Assembly (NCBI GenBank): GCA_946544695.1
Contig: CAMNMO010000219.1
Span: 1 to 5,376, forward strand
Direction of reading: 5' to 3'
Origin: an uncultured Ruminococcus sp.
GTDB lineage: Bacteria > Bacillota > Clostridia > Oscillospirales > Ruminococcaceae
Length of the DNA: 5,376 nucleotides
The position numbers and the translations under genes were made by a program. The notes beneath the pieces were generated by a model. It made no database searches and was not told the origin of the DNA. It was given only the letters and a program-made list of their open reading frames with translations. Below, piece after piece: positions 1 to 5,071 of this stretch; the stretch's first letter is position 1; every line of letters begins with the position of its first letter.

Positions 1-31
1 TCTCTCCCCCCGCCGAAGGCGGGGGGAGAGA
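1..31. repeat. Perfect GC-rich hairpin at left edge
   Basis: Arms 1-14 and 18-31 are exact reverse complements around a GAA (plus strand) or TTC (minus strand) loop; the arm is a pyrimidine run, six C residues and GCC. On the plus strand it is followed by AAAAC and no T-run, so it is not a plus-strand terminator. If T residues lie left of base 1 the stem would simply grow longer. It could be the terminator of a gene outside the window or the end of a dispersed palindromic repeat. The window edge prevents a decision. Confidence 0.6.
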
Positions 32-167
32 AAACAACTCAATAAATTATCCTTGTTATACTTATTTTTTAGTGCTGTTTTAAAGGGATAACCACATTTC
101 ATAATGCCAAATGCCATACGAGCATGACAGCACAAAAATACAGCTGTGTTTTGTCAAAATTGATTTC

Positions 168-235
168 CGTGGCGGACCGCCACGCAGGACTGCCGGAGTG
201 CAGGTCATTTGCGTGGATATCAGCCCCGACAGGGC
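168..235. repeat. GC-rich block of nested and competing inverted repeats
   Basis: This is an island of high GC in an AT-rich intergenic region. Three hairpins can be drawn. The first is CGTGGCG (168-174) with CGCCACG (178-184). The second is CCACGCA (180-186) with TGCGTGG (210-216), enclosing GACTGC (188-193) paired to GCA-G-GTC (200-206) with one bulge. The third is GCCC (223-226) with GGGC (232-235). The first two share bases 180-184 and exclude each other. No ORF with a start and ribosome site covers it. It may be a REP-like dispersed intergenic element or a structured RNA; the sequence alone does not separate these. Confidence 0.5.
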
Positions 236-281
236 GGTTAGTTTAAATTAACTTACTTTGATGAAAAGTTTGTGTAAGCCC

Positions 282-310
282 TTGAAAAATCAGTTTATAT
301 ATGTTATAAT
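282..310 (+). promoter_or_regulatory. Sigma-A promoter of the gls24-fakA operon
   Basis: TTGAAA at 282-287, a 17-base spacer, and TATAAT at 305-310 with an upstream TG at 302-303 (extended -10). Transcription should start near 317, leaving a leader of about 30 nt before the ATG at 348. This placement rules out the longer reading frame that opens at 258. Confidence 0.85.
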
Positions 311-347
311 ACTATCAGCCTATATGCTGAACAAGGGAGGCGTTTGT

Positions 348-695
348 ATGATAAAAATCAAAAATCATCTGGGTACCATAGGTATCTCAACGGGCTATTT
401 AAGACAGCTTATATCCGCCACAGCCGAAAGCAGCTTCGGTGTTGCGGGACTTAACGCATACGGCGCTAAGCAGGGCGTTTATGCCATGCTAAAGAGAGAG
501 AACACCACTAAGGGCGTCATAATCTCGCAGGAGGGTGACGAACTTGTTGTGGACCTGCATATCACAGTGACCTACGGCGTCAATGTGGGTGCCATAGTTG
601 ACAGCATTATCCATAAGGTCAATTATGCGCTGACCAACGAAGCAGGTGTGGCAGTCAAAGCGGTCAATGTTTATGTTGATGAGATGACCGACTGA
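348..695 (+). CDS. Asp23/Gls24 family envelope stress response protein
   Basis: A cytoplasmic protein of 115 aa, the usual length for the single-domain YloU-like members of the Asp23/Gls24 (DUF322) family. Visible family marks are GVAGL at residues 31-35, the ITVTYGVNV strand at 72-80 and the C-terminal VKAVNVYVDEM at 103-113. Family members associate with the membrane or with envelope maintenance, but their biochemical role is unsettled. The start is the ATG at 348, preceded by AAGGGAGG (333-340) at good spacing; the frame extends up to a TTG at 258, but that stretch contains the promoter and encodes a non-homologous tail. The next gene, fakA, begins 44 bases downstream, an adjacency (yloU-yloV) widely conserved in Firmicutes, so the two are probably co-transcribed. 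The family call is firm; the physiological role is not. Confidence 0.9.
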   Translation: MIKIKNHLGTIGISTGYLRQLISATAESSFGVAGLNAYGAKQGVYAMLKRENTTKGVIISQEGDELVVDLHITVTYGVNVGAIVDSIIHKVNYALTNEAGVAVKAVNVYVDEMTD

Positions 696-702
696 CGGTC
701 AT
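684..702 (+). other. Intercistronic hairpin over the gls24 stop codon
   Basis: ATGACCG (684-690) and CGGTCAT (696-702) form a perfect 7-bp stem, with the TGA stop codon (693-695) inside the five-base loop. A second CGGTC copy at 705-709 could compete for the same left arm. No T-run follows, so it is unlikely to be a terminator. It might affect message decay or coupling to fakA, or be incidental. Confidence 0.4.
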
Positions 703-739
703 GGCGGTCTTTCGGATCATAGATTAGGAGGAAAGAGCA

Positions 740-2395
740 GTGATAGACGGAAATATGCTGCGCCGTGCATTCATCAGCGGTGCGCACAGTATCACAAACA
801 AGAAGAGATCGGTGGACGAGCTGAACGTGTTCCCCGTGCCTGACGGCGACACAGGTTCAAACATGTCCATGACTATAAATAACTCGGTGGCAGAACTGGA
901 AAACCTTGAGGATACCGTACCTTGCAGCACAGTCGCAAGCACAGCGGCTTCCTGCCTGCTGAGAGGTGCAAGGGGCAACTCGGGCGTTATACTTTCGCTG
1001 ATATTCAGGGGCTTTGCAAAGGGTCTTGCAGGCAAGAGCGAGATGTCTGCCGAAGACCTGGTAAATTCGCTGGAGCTGGGCGTTCAGGGCGCATACAAGT
1101 CTGTTATGAAGCCCACTGAGGGCACCATACTCACCGTTGCAAGGGAGTCTGCCGAAAAGGCGAGGGAATCGCTGAGGAGCACAAATGATGTCAGGGCGAT
1201 AATGTCAGATATCTGCAAACAGGCTAAGGAAACACTGGATAAAACACCCACCCTGCTGCCCGCACTGGCAAAGGCAGGCGTGGTCGATGCAGGCGGAATG
1301 GGTCTGCTGATAATATTTGAAGCTATGCGTGATGTGTTCGACGGCGGCGAGGTCGTTGAACAGACCGCACAGACCGCAGCACCCGCCACCACCGAGGCTG
1401 TTGGCGCTGTGACGGTAGACAGCTTCTCGTCTGTTGTGGGACAGTATGATACTGTTATACACTTCACCTACTGCACAGAGATGCTGATAACCAAAAAGCC
1501 CGACTGTGACGACCCCATCAAGCTCAGGGCTTATCTGGAGACCATCGGTGACTGCGTCGTTGTGGTCGATGATGACGAGATAATCAAGGTGCATGTTCAT
1601 ACGAACAATCCCGGCAAGGCGATAGAAAAGGGTCTGGAGTTCGGTTACATAAACTTCCCGAAGGTGGAGAACATGAAGCTGCAGCATGAGAAGGAGCAGA
1701 AAAAGGCAAAGAGTTCCTTCGTGCCCGCCGAGCAGACAAATGAGTTCGGCTTTGTGGCAGTGGCTGCGGGCAGCGGTATAGAAGCGCTGTTCAAGGACGT
1801 TGGCGTTGACTGCGTGGTAAAGGGCGGTCAGACCATGAACCCCTCCACTCAGGATATCCTGGAAGCTATAATGTCCTGCCCCGCAAAGACCGTATTCGTG
1901 CTGCCCAATAACAAGAACATCATCATGGCGGCTGAACAGGCAGTCAAGCTGGCTGACAGAAAGGTCTGCGTTTTGCAGACAAGGACCATACCGCAGGGTA
2001 TGTCCGCAATGCTGGCTTATGACCCCGATGCTGACTTCAATACCAACCGCATCGAAATGACTGCGGCGATAGAGAGAGTATCCACAGGTCAGATAACCTT
2101 CGCAGCAAGGGATTCGGACTACGAGGGCAGGGATATCAAACAGGGCGAGATACTTGCTATGGATAACGGCAAGCTGTCCTTCGTTGATAAGGATCTGGCA
2201 AAGGCGGCATTCAAGCTGACCAAAAAGCTGGTAAAGGGCGACAGCTCATATATCACCATAATCTACGGCGCAGATGTTACCGATGATGCGGCAGAAGCGC
2301 TGTACAAGCAGGTGAGCGCAAAGTATTCGGGTCTTGATGTGAATCTGATAAACGGCGGACAGCCCGTTTATTACTATATTATCTCAGTGGAATGA
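740..2395 (+). CDS. fakA: Fatty acid kinase ATP-binding subunit FakA (DAK2/YloV family)
   Basis: This cytoplasmic kinase subunit transfers phosphate from ATP to a fatty acid held by a FakB (DegV) partner, giving acyl-phosphate for phospholipid synthesis. Its 551 aa is normal for the family. The N-terminal DhaL/DAK2 domain (about 1-200) has FPVPDGDTGSNMSMT at 31-45, with D35 and D37 matching the Mg-binding aspartates, then RGARGNSGVI at 75-84 and VVDAGGMGL at 181-189. After an Ala/Thr-rich linker (about 207-226), the middle domain has C245 in HFTYCTEML and H285/H287 in KVHVHTNNPG, matching the Cys-His-His zinc site known in the S. aureus protein. The C-terminal domain carries GGQTMNPST at 362-370 and LPNNKNI at 388-394. 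The start is GTG 740, with AGGAGG at 726-731 eight bases upstream and no better ATG. No FakB gene is in the window. Key residues are all present, so it looks functional. Confidence 0.93.
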   Translation: MIDGNMLRRAFISGAHSITNKKRSVDELNVFPVPDGDTGSNMSMTINNSVAELENLEDTVPCSTVASTAASCLLRGARGNSGVILSLIFRGFAKGLAGKSEMSAEDLVNSLELGVQGAYKSVMKPTEGTILTVARESAEKARESLRSTNDVRAIMSDICKQAKETLDKTPTLLPALAKAGVVDAGGMGLLIIFEAMRDVFDGGEVVEQTAQTAAPATTEAVGAVTVDSFSSVVGQYDTVIHFTYCTEMLITKKPDCDDPIKLRAYLETIGDCVVVVDDDEIIKVHVHTNNPGKAIEKGLEFGYINFPKVENMKLQHEKEQKKAKSSFVPAEQTNEFGFVAVAAGSGIEALFKDVGVDCVVKGGQTMNPSTQDILEAIMSCPAKTVFVLPNNKNIIMAAEQAVKLADRKVCVLQTRTIPQGMSAMLAYDPDADFNTNRIEMTAAIERVSTGQITFAARDSDYEGRDIKQGEILAMDNGKLSFVDKDLAKAAFKLTKKLVKGDSSYITIIYGADVTDDAAEALYKQVSAKYSGLDVNLINGGQPVYYYIISVE

Positions 2396-2400
2396 CATGC

Positions 2401-2430
2401 AGGGCTGCGCAGTGATGTGCAGCCCTTTTC
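2401..2430 (+). terminator. Intrinsic terminator after fakA, abutting the lysR ribosome site
   Basis: AGGGCTGC (2401-2408) pairs with GCAGCCCT (2419-2426). Inner pairs G2409-T2418 (wobble), C2410-G2417 and A2411-T2416 extend the stem to 11 bp, closed by a GTGA loop of GNRA type. TTTT at 2426-2429 is the tail, which is short, so read-through is plausible. The G-U wobble exists only on the plus strand, supporting this orientation. The lysR ribosome site begins at 2431, leaving no room for a promoter between them. Confidence 0.7.
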
Positions 2431-2443
2431 AGGGAGGTGTTGT

Positions 2444-3340
2444 ATGGAGATACGTGTGCTCAGGTATTTTCTGGCAGTCGCAAGGGAGCAGAGCTTTTCT
2501 CTGGCTGCCGAAAGACTTTATCTGTCGCAGCCCACATTGTCAAGGCAGCTCAGGGAGCTGGAGGAGGAGCTGGGCAAAAAGCTGCTGGTGAGGAGCAGCA
2601 AGGGCGTCACGCTTACTGAGGAAGGCATGATGCTGCGCAAGCGTGCGGAAGAACTGGTGGAGCTGATGGACAAGACCGAGCAGGAGATCCGTGACAGCAG
2701 CGAGAATATGGCGGGCAAGGTCTGCATAGGCGCAGGCGAGACCTATGCGGTAAAGCTGATAGCAGATACCGCAAGAAGGCTCCAGGAGGAATACCCCGAT
2801 ATAAAGTACAGCATTTACAGCGCTGACGGTGCTGATGTGCTGGAAAAGCTGGATAAGGGCTTGCTGGATTTCGGGCTGGTGTTCCGTGAGGTGGACGCTG
2901 CGAAATATGAACAGGTCGAGATACCGCTGAGAGATACATGGGGCGTGCTGATGCGGCGTGACAGTCCGCTGGCGGCAAAGGAAAAGATAACTTTTGATGA
3001 GTTGAAAACGCTGCCGCTCATACTTCCACGCCAGGCGAACCACAACCTGCTGCTGACAGACAGGATAGGTGTCAGCGAGAATGAACTGAACATTGCGGCG
3101 CAGTATAATCTGGTGTATAATGCATCGGTGATGGTCAGCGAGGGCATGGGCTATGCGCTGACCTTCGATAAGCTGATAAATGTAAGCGGCGACAGCAAGC
3201 TGTGCTTCCGCCCGCTGGAACCCCGCTTTGAAGCCGAATGCAGGTTCGTCTGGAAACGTTACCCCGTGTTCAGCAAGGCAGCAGGGAAGTTCCTGGAATA
3301 CTTTAAAGAATATATGGAAGATAATAGCAGCGAAACATAA
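2444..3340 (+). CDS. LysR-family transcriptional regulator
   Basis: A DNA-binding regulator of 298 aa, typical LysR length. The N-terminal winged helix-turn-helix (about 2-62) is plain: LRYFLAVAREQSFSLAAERL, then LSQPTLSRQLRELEEELGKK at 27-46, where the recognition helix lies, and VTLTEEG at 55-61. A linker helix (about 63-90) leads to a periplasmic-binding-protein-like effector domain (about 92-290), which is not specific enough to name the ligand. The start is ATG 2444 with AGGGAGG at 2431-2437; the frame extends back to a GTG at 2417, but that lies inside the terminator hairpin and lacks a ribosome site. The gene is 20 bases upstream of a HAD phosphatase and probably co-transcribed with it. 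There is no divergent gene of the kind LysR proteins often control, so its target is unknown. Confidence 0.92.
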   Translation: MEIRVLRYFLAVAREQSFSLAAERLYLSQPTLSRQLRELEEELGKKLLVRSSKGVTLTEEGMMLRKRAEELVELMDKTEQEIRDSSENMAGKVCIGAGETYAVKLIADTARRLQEEYPDIKYSIYSADGADVLEKLDKGLLDFGLVFREVDAAKYEQVEIPLRDTWGVLMRRDSPLAAKEKITFDELKTLPLILPRQANHNLLLTDRIGVSENELNIAAQYNLVYNASVMVSEGMGYALTFDKLINVSGDSKLCFRPLEPRFEAECRFVWKRYPVFSKAAGKFLEYFKEYMEDNSSET

Positions 3341-3360
3341 AAGAAACGAGGATTTGAATA

Positions 3361-4023
3361 ATGAGGATAAACGGACTGATCTTCGATATGGACGGACTGA
3401 TGGTCGATACCGAAAAGCTGCTGACCAGATTCTGGCGTGAAGCTGCGGCGTTCTACGGCTGGAACATGACGCAGGAACATGTGCTGGGCATAAGATCGCT
3501 GGCAGGGAAGTACGCAGGTCCCAAGCTGCAAAGAGAAGTTGCGCCCGATTTTGACTACGCAAAGGTCAGGCTGAAAAGGATAGAACTGATGAATGCCTAC
3601 ATAGCCGAAAACGGCATCGAAAAAAAGGCGGGACTTGATGAACTTATCGCCTACGGCAAGAACAGCGGGCTGCGGCTGGCGGTTGCGACTGCCACCGATA
3701 ATGTGCGCACCAAGCTGTATCTGGAGTCCATCGGGGTGTACCACCATTTTGACAAGATAGTCTGCGGCAATATGGTAAAAAGTTCCAAGCCAGACCCTGA
3801 CATCTATATAACAGCATCGGCGGAGCTTGGCTTGCCTGCGGGCGAATGCATTGCGCTGGAGGATTCGCCAAACGGCATAAAGTCCGCAAAGGGCGCAGGC
3901 TGCGTGCCCGTGTTCGTGCCCGACCTTTCTCAGCCCGACCCCGAAACTGCGGGGCTGATGTATGCATGCTGCGAGACCCTTGCGCATGTCATACCCATCA
4001 TCGAAAAGCTGAACAATGAGTAA
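3361..4023 (+). CDS. HAD-IA phosphatase, beta-phosphoglucomutase-like
   Basis: A soluble 220-aa haloacid-dehalogenase hydrolase of subfamily IA, the length usual for phosphatases and phosphomutases of the PgmB/YcjU/Gph type. All four catalytic motifs are visible: I is FDMDG, with nucleophile D9 and acid/base D11; II is T110 in AVATATD; III is K143 in SSKPDPDIY; and IV is E167/D168 in ALEDSPNGI. A helical cap of the C1 type lies between motifs I and II (about 16-90) and should set the substrate, probably a small phosphorylated metabolite or sugar phosphate. The start is ATG 3361 after GAGGA at 3348-3352. It follows the LysR gene by 20 bases, so the two likely form one transcript. Two in-frame TAA codons end it (4021-4026). 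The family is certain; mutase versus phosphatase and the substrate are not. Confidence 0.9.
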   Translation: MRINGLIFDMDGLMVDTEKLLTRFWREAAAFYGWNMTQEHVLGIRSLAGKYAGPKLQREVAPDFDYAKVRLKRIELMNAYIAENGIEKKAGLDELIAYGKNSGLRLAVATATDNVRTKLYLESIGVYHHFDKIVCGNMVKSSKPDPDIYITASAELGLPAGECIALEDSPNGIKSAKGAGCVPVFVPDLSQPDPETAGLMYACCETLAHVIPIIEKLNNE

Positions 4024-4060
4024 TAAAATGTCGTTATAACAGCCTTTCGGCGGTGTCCCA

Positions 4061-4090
4061 GCCTGCACCTGTGTATAAAATAGTGCAGGC
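4061..4090. repeat. Inverted repeat downstream of the HAD gene
   Basis: GCCTGCAC (4061-4068) and GTGCAGGC (4083-4090) are exact reverse complements around a 14-base AT-rich loop. Neither side has a T-run, so it is not a standard intrinsic terminator. It may protect the 3' end of the lysR-HAD message or be a remnant of a repeat. It is the first of three hairpins in the convergent gap. Confidence 0.5.
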
Positions 4091-4095
4091 ACATA

Positions 4096-4148
4096 ATAAT
4101 AAAAAACGGTCGGCAATGGAATGCATTCTTCATTGCCGACCGTCCTTT
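4096..4148. terminator. Long hairpin, likely bidirectional terminator between convergent genes
   Basis: Arms 4106-4118 and 4131-4143 give 13 perfect pairs (ACGGTCGGCAATG and its complement), and an inner GAA-TTC extends the stem with a two-base bulge. Leftward transcripts meet a T-rich tail (complement of AATAATAAAAA at 4095-4105); rightward transcripts meet only CCTTTGTTGTT. It therefore looks strong for the minus strand and weaker for the plus strand, and is the only T-tailed hairpin available to end the lysR-HAD transcript. Confidence 0.7.
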
Positions 4149-4160
4149 GTTGTTCGCAAA

Positions 4161-4188
4161 TAAAAAGGCCCCCGATATTTCGGGGACC
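4161..4188 (-). terminator. Intrinsic terminator of the dockerin gene
   Basis: On the minus strand the arms 4185-4180 and 4175-4170 (CCCCGA with TCGGGG) form a 6-bp stem with a 4-base loop. Two further G-C pairs lie beyond a single mismatch, followed directly by TTTTTATTT (complement of 4158-4166). It lies 22 bases beyond the dockerin stop codon and is correctly oriented for that gene only. Confidence 0.75.
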
Positions 4189-4209
4189 GATTTGACGATT
4201 ATAAAATTA

Positions 4210-4665
4210 TCAGCCAAAAGCCCTGACGCCCTTGATGGAAGCGGAAATGATGCCTGCATCTGCAACATTTACTGCGCCGTCATTGTTGACATCGGCTGCA
4301 TCGGCAGCACCCAGCGCCTTAAAACCATTGATGTGTGCGGTAACAGCGGAAAGATCTGCAACGTTCACAACGCCGTCACCGTTAACATCACCCTTCACAT
4401 CTTCGATCGCAGCGACCTGCCCCTTAAAACCCTCACCGATCTCGGCTTCATCACTTACAACAGCAAATGCGCTGATCTCAACGACTGTGTCAGTGTTGAT
4501 CTCAGGGGCGTTGTCAGCGACAGTGACACATTCAGCGGCTGACTTGCTGCCCAGCTCGGGGGTACAAAAAGCTGCATCGGCGAATGCAGCAACAGAAAAA
4601 CTGCCCATGCTTATGATCGCTGCAAACATAGCTGCCATCGACTTGACGTTCATCATCTTCTTCAT
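4210..4665 (-). CDS. Small secreted type I dockerin protein without catalytic domain
   Basis: A 151-aa exported protein. Residues 1-29 are a Sec signal peptide: basic MKKMMNVK, a hydrophobic core, then AFA at 27-29, with cleavage after A29 or A31. Residues 32-88 form a short acidic segment with two cysteines (C34, C46) and no domain I recognise. Residues 92-145 are a dockerin with two EF-hand-like calcium loops: D93, N95, D97, N101, D104 and D125, N127, D129, N133, D136. Dockerins bind cohesins on scaffoldins or the cell surface, so this protein should be held in or near a cellulosome-like complex. The usual partner domain, such as a glycoside hydrolase, is missing. The start ATG at 4665 follows GGAGG (4674-4678) by 8 bases. 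The gene is monocistronic and ends before a terminator. The dockerin call is firm; the role of the acidic segment is unknown. Confidence 0.9.
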   Translation of the reverse strand: MKKMMNVKSMAAMFAAIISMGSFSVAAFADAAFCTPELGSKSAAECVTVADNAPEINTDTVVEISAFAVVSDEAEIGEGFKGQVAAIEDVKGDVNGDGVVNVADLSAVTAHINGFKALGAADAADVNNDGAVNVADAGIISASIKGVRAFG

Positions 4666-4692
4666 ACTGCATACCTCCGTTCAGATTTTTGT

Positions 4693-4721
4693 TATATATT
4701 AAAAACAAATTACAATGTCGA
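4693..4721 (-). promoter_or_regulatory. Possible proximal promoter of the dockerin gene
   Basis: On the minus strand TCGACA (4721-4716) and TATATA (4698-4693) are separated by 17 bases. It matches consensus at 5/6 and 4/6 and would give a leader of about 20 nt with the ribosome site intact. It lies downstream of the hairpin with the U-tract at 4754-4793, so it would allow expression independent of that terminator. The surrounding DNA is very AT-rich, so a chance match is possible. Confidence 0.4.
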
Positions 4722-4742
4722 AATTAAAAATTCTTTTAACTA

Positions 4743-4755
4743 TTGAAAGTTTCAA
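4743..4755. promoter_or_regulatory. 13-bp palindrome TTGAAA-G-TTTCAA
   Basis: Perfect inverted repeat with a one-base centre, just after the U-tract of the leader terminator and about 22 bp upstream of the proximal promoter. It could be a repressor half-site pair or part of the leader RNA fold: its CTTTCA (minus strand) can pair with TGAAAG in the loop of the terminator hairpin. Function is inferred only from position. Confidence 0.35.
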
Positions 4756-4793
4756 AAAAACCGCATCAGATACTTTCATATTATCCTGATACG
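4754..4793 (-). terminator. Intrinsic terminator in the dockerin leader (candidate attenuator)
   Basis: Read on the minus strand, CGUAUCAG (4793-4786) pairs with CUGAUGCG (4769-4762), including one U-G wobble. After a single bulged G, AUA pairs with UAU, giving 11 pairs and a 9-nt loop. One G is followed by seven U residues (4760-4754). The wobble would be a C-A mismatch on the plus strand, so the structure is built for minus-strand RNA. It lies about 13 nt after the predicted start from the distal promoter and about 88 bases before the dockerin start codon. No gene upstream needs it, which points to attenuation or a short RNA. Confidence 0.7.
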
Positions 4794-4812
4794 TTCATTT
4801 CTTACTATAATT

Positions 4813-4841
4813 ATAATATCACAACACAATATAAAAGTCAA
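4813..4841 (-). promoter_or_regulatory. Strong distal promoter upstream of the dockerin gene
   Basis: On the minus strand TTGACT (4841-4836), a 17-base spacer, and TATTAT (4818-4813) preceded by TGA (extended -10). Each hexamer matches consensus at 5/6. Start of transcription is expected near 4806, about 140 nt from the dockerin ATG, so the message would carry a long leader that contains the terminator hairpin. Confidence 0.7.
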
Positions 4842-4845
4842 CAGT

Positions 4846-4866
4846 TTGATAAACACTTTGTATCAA
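4846..4866. promoter_or_regulatory. Operator-like inverted repeat TTGATA-N9-TATCAA
   Basis: Perfect 6-bp arms at 4846-4851 and 4861-4866, ending four bases upstream of the distal promoter's -35 box, so centred near -50. That position suits an activator contacting RNA polymerase. I do not recognise the motif as the site of a known regulator. Confidence 0.4.
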
Positions 4867-4891
4867 TTTACATAAAGCGAAGTTAATTAAT

Positions 4892-4912
4892 TTGACCTAT
4901 TGACATTTCGAC
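4892..4912 (+). repeat. Short direct repeats of TTGAC/TCGAC
   Basis: TTGAC occurs at 4892 and 4900 and TCGAC at 4908, an 8-base period in AT-rich DNA. The TTGACA at 4900-4905 resembles a -35 box, but no -10 hexamer follows at 16-18 bases. The rest of 4867-4997 shows no gene or other clear element. Confidence 0.3.
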
Positions 4913-4997
4913 TAAATACATGCGCTGCCACTTTAACGCAATGCTGTATTATCGGCTGAAAAGGCGGATATCTGCCACGAAATAAAGCGGCGTAAGG

Positions 4998-5026
4998 TTG
5001 AAAATGCGGGGGAGATGTGCTATAAT
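4998..5026 (+). promoter_or_regulatory. Promoter of the Cof-type HAD gene
   Basis: TTGAAA at 4998-5003, a 17-base spacer, and TATAAT at 5021-5026 preceded by TGC (extended -10). The design is the same as the promoter at 282-310. Transcription should start near 5033, giving a leader of about 40 nt. Confidence 0.85.
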
Positions 5027-5071
5027 ATTAACAAAGTTCACCATGCAATCAGAATAAAAAGGAAAGTAAAA

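Noticed and set aside
103..235. Minus-strand frame reading through the GC-rich repeat block
   Set aside because: No start codon with a ribosome site. The frame closes at both ends within the region, and the block's palindromes explain its composition better than coding.
258..347. Upstream extension of the Asp23/Gls24 frame from a TTG codon
   Set aside because: The extension contains the near-consensus promoter at 282-310, has no ribosome site, and encodes a tail unlike the family. ATG 348 has a good AAGGGAGG.
2348..2371. 8-bp inverted repeat ATAAACGG/CCGTTTAT near the end of fakA
   Set aside because: It lies inside well-conserved coding sequence and has no T-tail; probably incidental to codon choice.
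2417..2443. GTG start nine codons upstream for the LysR gene
   Set aside because: It lies within the terminator hairpin with no ribosome site; ATG 2444 follows AGGGAGG and gives the standard LysR N-terminus.
2540..3562. 340-codon minus-strand open frame
   Set aside because: It is antisense to the clear LysR and HAD genes, is rich in His, Cys and Gln as shadow frames are, and crosses the intergenic junction without any recognisable domain.
3259..4116. 285-codon minus-strand open frame
   Set aside because: It runs antisense to the HAD gene and through the hairpin at 4061-4090, with no family resemblance; explained by the codon bias of the real gene.
4232..4702. Plus-strand open frame opposite the dockerin gene
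   Set aside because: Low-complexity Ala/Ser/Thr shadow of the dockerin protein. The minus strand has the signal peptide, both calcium loops, a ribosome site and a terminator.
4699..4779. Possible 26-residue leader peptide on the minus strand (ATG at 4779, AGGA upstream)
   Set aside because: Its start lies in the loop of the terminator hairpin and the peptide has no run of regulatory codons. Most transcripts from the distal promoter would end inside it. Coincidence is more likely than a coding leader.
4900..4928. Plus-strand promoter using TTGACA at 4900
   Set aside because: At 16-18 bases downstream the sequence is GC-rich with no -10 hexamer.
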